64,000 nt of DNA from Loripinus fragilis (lineage: Eukaryota; Mollusca; Bivalvia; Lucinida; Lucinidae): assembly GCA_964019695.1 (NCBI GenBank), contig OZ026530.1, positions 32,842,690 through 32,906,689 of the forward strand. The letters run 5' to 3'. The position numbers and the translations under genes were made by a program. Positions 22,970 through 33,524 of the stretch are shown here, piece after piece. The stretch's first letter is position 1; every line of letters begins with the position of its first letter. Under the pieces are notes generated by a model that made no database searches, was not told the DNA's origin, and saw nothing but the letters and a program-made list of their open reading frames with translations.

Positions 22970-23565
22970 GCCCTTCATCAGCCACACCTGGACAACACCA
23001 CCTAGCACTACACCAGACATCGACTCTACCAACTTCGCCACTGAGACATCCCCCAGTAGCACTGAAATTGACAATGGCTTATGTAGTACACGTCGTATAT
23101 TGGTCTTGTTTCAATGCATCTGATCTATTGCGTTTGCAAATGAAAGCCTTATTGATCCAAGGATACAAGTGAAATATGAAACATATAAGAAGTGCTGGAA
23201 TATAAAATCACAAACACCATTGCTTTTGCGCTATACAGGATCAGAGACGGATGCAGATTTACACAGTAGATAAATACAGAGGGATACATATGCTGTAAAT
23301 ATTTCGATCCTGGCGAGATTTGAACCCACGACCTGGACAGTAAGACCTAGCAATATACCAGACATCGACACTACCAACTGCTCCATGAGACATCACCAAA
23401 AAAAGCATGCTAAAGTAGCACTGATATTGACGATGGCTTATATAGTACACGTCGCATATTGGCCCTGTTTCAATGCATACCTTCTATTTTAAGTCGCAAA
23501 TGAAAGCCTGATAGATCCAAGTGAAATTAGATAAATATCAAAGATAATACACAGTCTGTCTGGCG
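22970..23565 (-). mobile_element. tRNA-headed repeat (SINE B), two tandem units
   Basis: On the minus strand the second unit has ATGGAGCAGTTGGTAGTGTC (A-box-like) and GGTCGTGGGTTCAAATCTCG (B-box-like), a clear tRNA-derived head. The same head appears again about 343 bp to the left, near 22999. The shared body includes GATGGCTTATATAGTACACG and GTTTCAATGCAT. A third copy is at 44555-44890 and a head-only fragment at 40158-40260. Confidence 0.7.
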
Positions 23566-23921
23566 GCGATTCCTTACCCTGAAACAAATGCGTGGTCCAG
23601 AATTCTCAATGCCTTTGTCAGGGTTAAGGTCCTCCACCAGAACCATGTCCAAGAACTCCTTAGGCCCTCTGGCCGAGATTCTCAATATTCTGGTGGTGGA
23701 TCATTAACAAACACAAGCCAATTGAACAGCATTATAGATATTCTATCACTTTTCTAATAACACCTGATGGCTGTGTTATCCTTCTTCAATTGGTCTCTAT
23801 TTTTCTTACTCACCCAAACTTGATTCCCAAGAATATGTTTTCTCTTTCAAATCATTATTTTTGTCCAGCTCCTCAAGACTAATTTAAATTACTTTTCCAA
23901 TATTTGTCAATAGTTTAAGGT

Positions 23922-24240
23922 TTGATCCACATCTGAACTAAGGGTGAGGTTGACGCGGATAAAACATTACAAAGCCTCCCGTAAATAAGTTTTACTGACC
24001 ATTCCAAAGCGGTACTTATTTTGTGGATCATTTGTGTTATTCCTGTCTTGTGTTTGTTACTCTATCGAGTCTGTTCATTGCTACCTTGTGGTCACATCCT
24101 GGGAAAGGGCTTACCTCTTGGCTCTCGTTTGTTGTGTAAAATTGTTTTCTTTTTACTTTCCAATGTGTTATCAAGGTCAGTTGTGGTACTTGATTGTATT
24201 AATTCCTGACCTTTACCACTTTTTTTACTTTGAAAACTAT
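23922..24240 (+). repeat. Dispersed repeat family A, copy 3
   Basis: It begins TTGATCCACATCTGAACTAA. It contains GACCATTCCAAAGCGGTACT, TTGTGGTCACATCCTGGGAA and GTGGTACTTGATTGTATTAA, in the same order as copies 1 and 2. It is truncated at its left end relative to them. Confidence 0.78.
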
Positions 24241-24594
24241 ATTTAATGCAATTTAGCTTGCTGTCTGCAATTGTTTTAATCTCATAATGTATAAGCTTTT
24301 GTCTCATAAGCTTCACTGACTCGCCCAATACCTTAAATAAAAAAAGCCGTACTTTCCAGTATGAAAGGAATGGTCATACTCACTCTGAACTTAATAGCCC
24401 CATCAGAAATCAGGGTTGCATCTTACTTATATGTAATATTAATCCAGCTTTTGAATTTTCATAGAATACCTTTCTTGCGTCCCTTTCCCTTATCAATTGT
24501 TTTTTCTATTTCTGGAATTTTCGGTTATCTATAAGTATGTCCATCTTCAGTTGTTTGTTTTGTATAAAATGGTCGGGAAGGCTTTTTTCTTTTT

Positions 24595-24846
24595 TTATAT
24601 TGGTAAATTTATTTTATAATTTCCATTTAAAGAAACAGCTGTGCATAGCGTATCTGAACTATTTGTTTTACTTACAATATTAATAATGGACCCGGCTGTT
24701 ACCTCAAATGGAATACCAAAATTGTTATGTGTTCTTAATCTTTCATTAGTAAGGAAACTACTATAATCTTCTACATCAAAATTATTTACAAGAGCAACAG
24801 TAACATCGCCAGCCCTTCTAGTCGAGGCGATACGAGCAGGAAACAT
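24595..24846 (-). CDS. Unassigned open frame, second of an overlapping pair
   Basis: 83 codons beginning MFPARIASTRRAGDVTVALV and ending NGNYKINLPI. Its start overlaps the end of the upstream frame by 29 bases. The two could be a tightly packed pair or one ancestral frame broken by a frameshift near 24846. The sequence looks protein-like (GIPFEVTAGSIINIVSKTN), with no domain I can name. Confidence 0.3.
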   Translation of the reverse strand: MFPARIASTRRAGDVTVALVNNFDVEDYSSFLTNERLRTHNNFGIPFEVTAGSIINIVSKTNSSDTLCTAVSLNGNYKINLPI

Positions 24847-25183
24847 TGTAACTACCCTGTGTCTTCACTTCTGCCACTCCCAAAGGAAAATCGCTCACCC
24901 CATGTGAGAGCGTCTTTACTTTAAAAAAAATTATTTTGTGATAATTTTTGTCATTTATATTGCCTATAGTATTTAGTAATGCATCATGGCCAAAAGCCAC
25001 TCCTTGAAAGATATATTGCAGCTCTGCATGCATGCTTCGTAAAGTATTCATTTGATTAAATACTGTTAGTCTCATCCTGTCAAGATCTTCTTGCAAATCA
25101 TCAGCTGGTTCAATTTTTGATGCACGTATTTTAGCTCGAAATATACTCATTGCTTTATATTTATATACATTATAAAATTTCAA
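24818..25183 (-). CDS. Unassigned open frame, first of an overlapping pair
   Basis: 121 codons starting MKFYNVYKYKAMSIFRAK; a second Met at MSIFRAK is an equally good start. The middle (EPADDLQEDLDRMRLTVFNQ) is charged and probably helical. It ends 29 bases inside the next open frame, which starts at 24846 in another frame. I recognise no family. It is not bordered by convincing splice sites, so it may be an intronless insertion such as a retro- or virus-derived fragment, or simply chance. Its amino-acid composition is less AT-biased than that of most open frames nearby. Confidence 0.3.
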   Translation of the reverse strand: MKFYNVYKYKAMSIFRAKIRASKIEPADDLQEDLDRMRLTVFNQMNTLRSMHAELQYIFQGVAFGHDALLNTIGNINDKNYHKIIFFKVKTLSHGVSDFPLGVAEVKTQGSYNVSCSYRLD

Positions 25184-25506
25184 AACAGCAGTTATTTGTA
25201 ACCCATGCTTATCTATAAACCTATTCTATTCATCTTTGACTTATTTTGTTAATTCTGTAATTAAATCCCTTGTCAATTATTAATGATCTAGGTGCTTAAA
25301 ACGAGTCGATACAACGTCGCAAAGTACATTATACCGCACAAGAAACACTGACAAACATTACTCGATGTACCATTGAAATAATTCTGAGATGTGCTAAAAT
25401 GTTTCGAAAGATTATATAAAGTTTTAATTACAGCAAACTCTAAGGACATCTCACCTTCATAAATCTTATTTGCTGCAAATCCTCTCTTCCCAAACCAAAG
25501 TTTTTA

Positions 25507-26829
25507 CGAGGGCTATAAATTTGAATGCAAGTAGCTTCATAACTTTCTTCACATATATGCTACGACAAAAAGTAATACCTTTCTGGAAGGAACTATTTGT
25601 CGCCTTTCAAATGGCGCCAAACATAAAGAAACACTCACTATATTTCTCGAGTTTCAGACCCTTATATAAAGGCCATTCCTGTATACTGAAGTTTTCCTGA
25701 AGCAAATTGCAATGCACGTTTTGGTACATGTGCGGATATAGTGTCATATCTTTGTAAGTTTTAAACAAATTGGAACCAAATTTTAGATGCAAGTTTAAGT
25801 ATCAATCCAAAAGTTGCTTGCAGGAAAAAGTTTATATAATCCTGCTTCAATCTCGAGTAAACAGGCACGTTTGTGACGTCATTAGTTTTATGACAAACGT
25901 CATTTTGAGTTATCTACTGGTGATGTAATAATGAACATCGCTGTGTGGTTTTCTTTACGTTTTGCTGAAAACATGCACAATATGTCATAAGGGAGTTTTT
26001 AAAACGCGCCGTCCTCTATTTACAGAGTAATCACATTTTGTATCATTTTTCAAGCATTTTTCTGCTTCTTATGACTTGTTTACATTAATTAAAATATGTT
26101 CAATCTGTCTAGTACTCAAGACCAGGTGAGTAATTTTATTGTAAATAATACCTATAGCTGTCGAACTTAAAGTTAACGTTCAAATTTAGAATAAAGCAGC
26201 AATGTTATGACAAAAAAATTAAGTATAAATTCTATAGCCCCTTCGCTTAAGGCATTTTTGACTTAATAAAAATGCGTTTCAGCGTTTAAAAATTACCCAC
26301 TATCCATTAATTTTTGGTAGCAACAACTCAGTATGAGCGAACAACATATTGTCTTTGAGTTAAAACTAGTTGAAATGTTGCTCCGTGCATTTTGTTAGAG
26401 ATAAGTTTAACTGAAAACTGAAAGGTGGCGTTTTGTTTACCATTTATTTGCAAACATTAGGAGACTTTTGTGAAAACGATTCGTTGTAATTTAACAAAAG
26501 CATGTCAGATTTTCGCAACTTTCACTTAATCATTATATATGAATATGGGGATACTTCCTTAAAAATTTCAAACAATTTCACCTGTTTATCGAAGAATAAT
26601 GCGCTCGTCTGTATCACTGGTATATGTTCGAAGCATTGAGTTTGTTAGTATACGAACGTGACCCTCTTTCAAGGAGCTATAGCTCGATAAGTTTATTGTA
26701 TTTTTCTTTTGATTTGGTGTCAGTTTAAAGGTGACATATAGTCCTTTATAGAAACGTTTACCATTTTGCCGTAGCATTTATTTGAAGAAAGTTATGAAGC
26801 TACTTGCATTCATATTTGAACAGCCCTCG
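25507..26829. mobile_element. Tc1/mariner-type element with ~250-bp inverted repeats
   Basis: The ends are CGAGGGCT...AGCCCTCG with TA immediately outside both. The inverted similarity extends deep: TGAATGCAAGTAGCTTCATA at 25522 matches the reverse complement near 26810, and further blocks run to about 25690 and 26640. The centre (25850-26570) is unique AT-rich sequence. Long inverted repeats with TA target duplication fit a foldback derivative of a mariner-like element. The 60-76 residue frames in each arm are shadows. Confidence 0.85.
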
Positions 26830-28095
26830 TATTCTACGGCCATAACTAACTTGACCTCATAAGGATACTCCAAAGAAACTACACAATTGGCTTCATTAAC
26901 AATCAAAGTCACTGTGACATTTATTTTTGGACGCATCTGCTAACTGTTGAAACCTGTATAATCTGGGTCAATGAGGCGGGGACCTTTTGTTCTTTTTGTA
27001 TGTGTTCGTCTATAACATTATACCATCTAATCATATACAGCTGCTTTCCGAATTTTTTATAGATAGCGATTTTTGTCATAATTATTTACATACCCTCTAC
27101 TTGTTTGAGTGTTTGTAATAATCTTGTACTTTGTTTGAGATATGTTTTATTTTTGCTCCTGTATGCACGGCATATCTAGCTATAGTAAGTACAGATATGG
27201 CTTGTTTTTGCAGATGTTTTGTATCAAGTTTTAACTTCTAAAAAAGTTGATCATTTTTTTAGCAAATCAAAGTTGCTTATCAAAACTCTGTTTAGAATTA
27301 TGAGATAATAAGGAGAGAAGCAAAGAAAACTGTGGTGGGAATCTATAAGTCATATATACGGTGCATTGTGAAAATACTTTAAGAATTGAAGCTATCGTGT
27401 GTATCAACAATGAATCACTTGATTGACTATGGTGTATATGCACTAGTAGGTTGCACAAATTAAATAATTATACATAATTACTTTTAAAATATATTTTAAG
27501 TGCGTTTTGGGTGTTCAAAATTGATGCTACATAGCGAGAGCCAAATAATTAGGAGAAAGGCCAAAAGAACAGTACAGTACTGCCAAACAGTTAAATGGGC
27601 CAAGAGGGTTCGAAATTGTAATAAAAATGGGAAAATGTCATCTTTCCAGATGAATCCACACTCTAAACCTATTTCTTTTGCAAACCTATTCCCACCTGGC
27701 GTCTGAAACACGAACAAATTTATCCACTTTACATTGATGGATGGGTACAAATCCACTGGAGTCGTATTGAGGGGACTATCTCACAACTTTTAAAGGGGTC
27801 TCTCAACTTAAGCTTTTTAATGAAACAATCACCAGTAAGGCATATCAGGATAATATCAGAAGCGATATAAAAACTTCAATATGGTTTCGATCGATCTCAT
27901 ACAGATATTGAAAGTTATCACAGTTTTGGGAGTTAACTTGCGTCACTGCCATGAACTGTTATTATTTATTTGTGACCTCTCAGTATTGACCTTTGGTAGA
28001 GTCAATGTTCCTGGGTTGAGCAGATAATTTACCGTTAATTTACCGTTTGTAAAAATTCTTTATATCCTTAAAAGCTATATTCAATTTATATCTGT
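26830..28095. other. Intron without recognisable feature
   Basis: I see no coding segment with splice signals. Open frames near 27500-27750 on both strands overlap each other and have no family resemblance. Confidence 0.45.
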
Positions 28096-28097
28096 CT

Positions 28098-28168
28098 CAT
28101 TGGTTCAGTGGTTAAAACGCTCTCGCGAAACACGCGAAGTCGTGAGTTCGAGCCTCATTTTGGACCTT
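28098..28168 (+). repeat. tRNA-like relic
   Basis: A-box-like TGGTTCAGTGGTTAAAAC and B-box-like GTGAGTTCGAGCCTCAT. The T-arm pairs well and an anticodon-like stem TCGC/GCGA forms, but the anticodon loop lacks U33 and the acceptor stem is poor. It is therefore a tRNA-derived SINE head or pseudogene rather than a working tRNA. Confidence 0.5.
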
Positions 28169-28557
28169 CTTTTTTTCTTGCAATTTTATTGCATGTATTG
28201 ATGTTTAATTATTTTAATATAGGAAAGTAAAATGATTTTTGCGTGCGTTGGCAACGAATCCCTCATTGTACCCAGCATTGAGTTTGATCATTCTTTCACC
28301 TGAACATATAAAAGTTAAGCATATTTAGTACATATAATAAATTAGTTTTACGTAAAGTGAAATCAACAGACAGTAATTTGCACCGCCAACGTTGAATTTT
28401 TGCCAATTTGAATGAAACCTTCTTCCATAAAAAAGTGGTTTAGCATGCCAGTGGTTTGGGAATGACATATGCATGCAAAATGTGATCAAAATATACTGTG
28501 TGGTCAAGAGCTATGAACATTTTCTGGAACTGCTAACGGACGGACGAGCGGACGAAC

Positions 28558-29139
28558 TCAAAAAGTAATTATAGTGCAGACCTGAGGACCGTACAATTCA
28601 ACTATTCTTAAATTACCTTTAGAAAAGGGTATCTTTAGTCCGGTAGTACTATCTTGCCAGCATTTCAGGACAGCGTAAATATAGCTGCTATGAACGTAAG
28701 TTTCATCTGTATAACCCACCTCTCTCAACTCCCTGACCATGCGAAGGTATCTGATCCTGCTGAGGACTACATCTTGTCTCTCCATCAGCACTTTTTGATT
28801 CACCCCACAGCGTGTGTAAGCAGGCTTCGTATGAAGGAGATCTTTGCGAAGGAGACCCTTGCTGCCAGTGTAACCAATACTCTGTTTGAGCTCTGTTCTG
28901 ATGTTATCAAGGGTTGACAGAACCTCCTTCAAGGAGTACATGCTGACGATGGTCCTCCGTACATCACCCTGGTCAAAGTCATCCAGTGACACTTTCGACG
29001 CAGATGACGGTGCAGTCCTGTCCAATACACGATTTAGTGACAGTTTCATCCCAGACTTCTTTTCCTCCATGCAGAAATTGTACACGTTTTCAATAATAGC
29101 TCCTGCATCGTCGCTGTATCTCAATACAAGCCTCGCCAT
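28558..29139 (-). pseudogene. DDE transposase fragment (IS630/Tc1-mariner-like)
   Basis: A 193-codon open frame. The N-terminal third is variable. The middle has DDFDQGDVRRTIVSMYSLKE and then VGYTDETYVHSSY. The pattern of D-x-F-D...R-R-x-V, a run of conserved basic helices (RIRYLRMVRELREVG), then Y-x-D-E-T-Y-V-H is that of the IS630-like transposases common in invertebrate genomes. The Asp of YTDET is the first catalytic residue. The frame ends soon afterwards at GPQVCTIITF, before the second and third catalytic residues, so the protein is truncated. It lies inside a chitin synthase intron and is read in the same direction as that gene. Confidence 0.75.
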
Positions 29140-29261
29140 TTACTAAGTGAAGTCGCTTTACATGTGCATAATATATCAAAACATGTTTTTTTCTGCAAAC
29201 ATGTAAATCGTTAATCTGCAAACATTTCCTGCTTCTTTGCGAAAGCAAAAAATAAAAAAAA

Positions 29262-29372
29262 GTTTTACTGGAGCTCGAACCCTCAACCTAGGGCTCGAAT
29301 CCTCAACTTTGTTTTCAGATTCTTTGAGTACAACCGTTATACTTACTGCGCCATCGAATCGCTTGTAAAAGT
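29262..29372 (-). repeat. tRNA-like SINE head
   Basis: On the minus strand GATGGCGCAGTAAGTATAAC (A-box-like) is followed about 60 bases later by GAGGGTTCGAGCTCCAG (B-box-like), with a duplicated GGATTCGAGCCC before it. No cloverleaf can be drawn. Confidence 0.45.
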
Positions 29373-29937
29373 TCTCTTGTAAATACGAATAATTGCATGA
29401 CATAACATTGTAACACCCCTATTTTATTGAGCAGTTCATTATTGTTAGTGCAGTCACGCCCTGATGCTTTTAAGGCTATTATAGTGGAATAGTAAAGATA
29501 AACCAAAAGCTTTGAAGCGTGACTCTATTTACACTATTGATATGTTGTTCTAGAAACAAGGTTTTCTTGCTTTTATTTGCATTGATTTTAAAAGCATTGA
29601 CATACGCATATGTTCCAGCCGTACTGGCTCATTTTACGCATTCTGCATCAATCTTTTGAACTAGAAAGACCCAAAGGTCATTGGTCAGAGGTCGTGCTAC
29701 ATCTGTACGTCGTCGCTTTTGTCAATTATTTTACATGTGCAAGGGTTGACTGGAATCAGAAGTCCATAGAGTTTTAAACATGTGTCTCAATAATAACAAA
29801 TCGACTACATCGTCGGGTTCGCGAAAATTAGCAGTATTTTACCGTTAGCAAAGACGAGTTTATTATTCAGTACTGGACCTGAAAAGTAACTGTAAATTGC
29901 AGGTTGTTTGGTACTGAAAGTGAACCGTTGAAAATGG

Positions 29938-30504
29938 TATTCTTTGACTTTTCGCTTACTGTAAAGGTGGCGCCTCATGAATGCGTAATTAGGACTGGTC
30001 AACTTTAGACATAGGTAAAAACTGAAAATGAGGTGTGGTTTTATTCAAAAGTAACTGTATCATCTTGCACCATTACCTCAGTATGAACGCAAAACACATT
30101 ATTTAGTCCTCAAAACGCCAGCAAAATAACTGCATCTGAGGAAAATGTCTATTTAACATAAGCACAGAGGCAAACATTGTGGACCCAGACCAGACTGCTC
30201 CTACAGGAGCAGTCTGATCTGGGTCCACACTATTTGTCTATGGGGCTTCAAATATTTTAGTGGACGACAAAAAACGTACAGTTTGTGATTATGCGCTTTA
30301 AGGGTTAATAAATATGAGTTCAGTGTGTATACGGTTAGGATTTCATGAAATGCACGCACGTTTGCGGACCCAAAAGCTTATAAACTCTTTACCAAATTAT
30401 AAATAGAACCTGATTTCCCTTCCTTAGCAGATGAAATAGCCGAACCACGCCCAGATATGAATATTAAAGTTGCCGCCTTTACAGTAAGCGAAAAGTCTAT
30501 TAAT
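29938..30504. mobile_element. MITE family C, copy 1, with central hairpin
   Basis: Terminal repeats are GACTTTTCGCTTACTGTAAA at the left and its inverse TTTACAGTAAGCGAAAAGTC at the right, continued by GGYGGC/GCCGCC. In the middle (30181-30226) is a near-perfect hairpin made of GGACCCAGACCAGACTGCTC and its inverse. Related copies lie at 42774, 48983 and 49801. Length is about 567 bp and no coding capacity is seen. Confidence 0.9.
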
Positions 30505-30835
30505 ATAAGGTATACAATCCACTATAGCGCGGTCGGGAAGCGGTGGATTAGCAAAGGTTTTTTTGTTGTTGTAAATTTCAAAATGATCACTCCCTGGCAT
30601 AATGATGTTCCAAGCGAAGCGAGTCAGTAACAGGAGATAGTTAGATGAATATTAAAGTATGCGCTATACTTTCAGCTTTAACAATTTTCTTTAAACTAAG
30701 TCCAATTTCATTAAGATAACTGAAATAACCACACATTTCAGCATTCGAACCGCAAACTTCATGTTGTATTGAGTTAGTAGCGAGTGGGTCTAGTAATACG
30801 ACTTTTGTTGACTTCTAAAATGGGAAAGTGAATTC

Positions 30836-30882
30836 GGGCCACAAGCTGGTCGGGCCACAAGCTGGTCGGGCCACATGCTGTT
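30836..30882 (+). repeat. Short tandem repeat, three units
   Basis: GGGCCACAAGCTGGTC occurs twice in direct succession, and a third, partial unit (GGGCCACATGCTG) follows. Confidence 0.85.
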
Positions 30883-31249
30883 GCTGAAATTGCATCTCGC
30901 TACCGCCAACTGTGAGATAAATACACTAAGTATAAGAATCCTTTCATAAGAAGCCTGCCAAGGAACATTGTGATAGAATAACTGCATGACTGTCAATTTG
31001 ATAAAAGCGACCTTACGCCCCAACTACATGTTACAACATGCACATGATGCATATGTTAAACATGTAAAAGTTACCAAAATTATGACCTTCAATGTATATA
31101 TTGTATAGCTAAACAAAGTTAAACTGCCACTCATGAATATGCCGTATAAACTCATATAACTCCGTAAAACTAATTTTAGATTTGCAAACATTATGAAAAG
31201 TAATGATTTCAGAGTGATGTATTTTCTAGTCCTGTATCCATTACTGTCC

Positions 31250-31320
31250 CGCTTAGCCCTTTGGATTGAGCGTATAGCTGTCAAGGTTGAGATCGTGGGT
31301 TCGAGTCTCACGATTTACAA
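31250..31320 (+). repeat. tRNA-like relic
   Basis: GCTTAGCCCTTTGGATTGAG followed by GATCGTGGGTTCGAGTCTCA, a clear B-box. The A-box is weak and the acceptor arm does not pair. Confidence 0.4.
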
Positions 31321-31425
31321 TATATTAAAAAAAATATTTTCATTTTTTATTAAATCATGCTCATGACTTGCTCGATTTTTACAAGACTTGCGTATAAAAG
31401 TAATGCATTATATTAGTTAGGAACT

Positions 31426-31785
31426 GTGATGTCTAATGATAAATCTTTGAAGCATTTAAAATCTAAAGACAAAGTTCTCATGGCTAATGTTTCAAACTAT
31501 TTCGAGAAACACTCAGGTCGGGACAGCTCATCATATATTCAACAGACTGTTCAGGCAACTGGGGTCAGCAGAAGAACCGTTTTCCGAATACGGAAAGAAC
31601 TACGAGAAATCGTTACACTTTCGTCGCCGCAACGTTCGAAACAGGGACATTTCAAACCAGTGGACGACTTTGATAATGTTGTTATCAGATACAATGTGCA
31701 GGAGTTTTACATCCACCGCCATCAGCTTCCGACCATAAATAATCTCTTATCAGTCTTGAAAACTGATTTCAAGCCAGCAATATAA
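31426..31785 (+). pseudogene. N-terminal piece of an IS630/Tc1-like transposase
   Basis: A 119-codon open frame from MMSNDKSLKHLKSKDKVLMA. It contains VQATGVSRRTVFRIRKEL, a helix-turn-helix of the type that opens these transposases. It continues with LSSPQRSKQGHFKPVDDFDN, and VIRYNVQEFYIHRHQLPTIN matches the linker that precedes the catalytic domain in the same family as the fragment at 28558-29139. It stops at LKTDFKPAI before any catalytic residue. The frame has no internal stop, but it is truncated and in the opposite direction to the 28558 fragment, so the two pieces do not form one gene. Confidence 0.65.
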
Positions 31786-31838
31786 ACAAGAAACAATATC
31801 ATATCTCAAAATAATATATAAAGTTAAAATGACGCCTA

Positions 31839-32825
31839 ATACCCCTATTCCACACAGGCCCCGAATCCCACGAATTGCTACGAATTGACAAATATTTGGA
31901 TTCGTGTCTGAATCGTACTCAGTTTGTGAAGATCTTAACTGATTCGCACAGTCCGAAGTCAGTTCTTGTAATTCGAAGGTCTATCGGGAATTCGGCTCAA
32001 AAGTTTTGAACTGTTCAAAACTTTGACCACAAATTCCCCGATTCGAAAAATCGTGCGTGATTCGTACCAAATTCCTAAGGCATTCTTGGACATCGTAACT
32101 GAATCGTAATCGATTCGGAGGCGTTTTGGGGCAATAGTAGCTACTCTTAGCTTATTCGTGGGGAATCGTGAGATTAAGCCAAGTAGTAAAACCAAGGAAG
32201 AGATAGTAGAAGGATTTTCCCTAAGATTAATTACCCCGCCACGCGCATGTGAGCCAGTCCTAGAAGTTGAAAATTTTTTGGCAGATTCTGGAGCACAATC
32301 AGGATCAGTCAGTAGCTCCTGGCTGGTGATTTTGCCAATGGCGAACTACCATATTTTTCCAAGTCAAAGAGTCTGGGCCAGGGCCCTTGGACTTTAACGT
32401 AGTTGTTTTCTTCTAGCTATATAAGAAGCCGTTTTTAACACTTAAGTTGCAGGATCAATTCTACTGCTGCTTTACGAGGAACATTCATTTTGGAACTGAT
32501 GCCCCCGAAGCATAGATAGACCTTTTTTTATAACTATTGTGAGAGAAAATCACATGAATTGTGTCGATTGGTCGCGGATTTCTGTTAATTCGTGCCCAAT
32601 TCGTGCTGCATTCGGCATATTCTAAACTGATTCGTAATTGATTCCTTACCTTTCGTGCAGCATCCCCCGAGTATTCGTAACGAAATCATATCTGAATCGG
32701 GACTGACTCGTACAACATCACGATTGGACAAACAAAAATAATGAAACCTCACGAATCCCCCGAATCAATAAAAAATCAATTTGTGGCGATTCGGGCGATT
32801 CGTGGCCTGTGTGGAATAGGGGTAT
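31839..32825. mobile_element. DNA transposon with 22-bp terminal inverted repeats, non-autonomous
   Basis: The left end ATACCCCTATTCCACACAGG (continuing CC) is repeated exactly in inverse at the right end, CCTGTGTGGAATAGGGGTAT. Interior sub-terminal regions are rich in CGAATC/GATTCG words on both sides, a pattern seen for transposase-binding sites. No transposase frame is seen. Family uncertain; the size and ends would fit a Harbinger- or hAT-type element. Confidence 0.85.
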
Positions 32826-32844
32826 AAAATAACTAAATCCAGTG

Positions 32845-32915
32845 GGAATCGAACCCTCGAGATCCAGAATATGAGTTAATCGTCTTACCACTACGCCACT
32901 GCCTCAGCATTGTTA
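32845..32915 (-). repeat. tRNA-like relic
   Basis: On the minus strand CAGTGGCGTAGTGGTAAGAC (A-box) and CGAGGGTTCGATTCCCACTG (B-box) are both close to consensus. The T-stem has a mismatch and the acceptor stem does not form, so I call it a tRNA-derived fragment. A weaker similar one is at 33130-33195. Confidence 0.5.
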
Positions 32916-33524
32916 GATCACCTGGCTGAAAGATACGTGTTCCATACATTAATCCTTTAAGATAGCTAATACACACCGAACGTGACCGAATGATGTGGAA
33001 GATTAATGAGTGCCAGTTTAACTTTGTTTAGCTATATATTATATGTTTGGGGTGTTTACTTTCAAAAGGAAATTGGAACAAAAGGACAAATATGATATGA
33101 AATGAAAAGGAAACAGCCTCTGGAAAAAACGGTGTCTTGCTAGGATTCAAACCTTGGACCTGTGTACTATAACTGTCCGCTCAGCTATATATTGAATATA
33201 AAACATTTCGTGCTTCTTCAATAATGACTGTGATATCAAATTGATTTTTAATACCTGTATCTCCTATTTACATCAATGCACTTGCCTTGTATAACGGTTA
33301 ATTACTGACAACTTTCATGAATCGCACTGTAAATGTGTGATTATTTTCTTATCTGTCTGATTAAATGTTTCTTTGGCGTTCTTAAAAGATCCGTCTCATT
33401 GAGACGGTTCGTTCAAGTACCCACACCATGTATTTGGTTGAGAAATACGAAGAATTACTTCGAATCACTCACCCTTATCTATAGGACTGTCAACAAACTA
33501 CGTTTTTTCTTGTTTTAACCTTAC

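Noticed and set aside
27496..27756. 86-codon minus-strand frame
   Set aside because: An overlapping plus-strand frame of similar length exists and neither has a recognisable domain or splice signals.
28098..28168. A functional tRNA gene
   Set aside because: A and B boxes are present, but the anticodon loop lacks U33 and the acceptor stem does not pair. The same applies to the candidates at 31250, 32845 and 33130.
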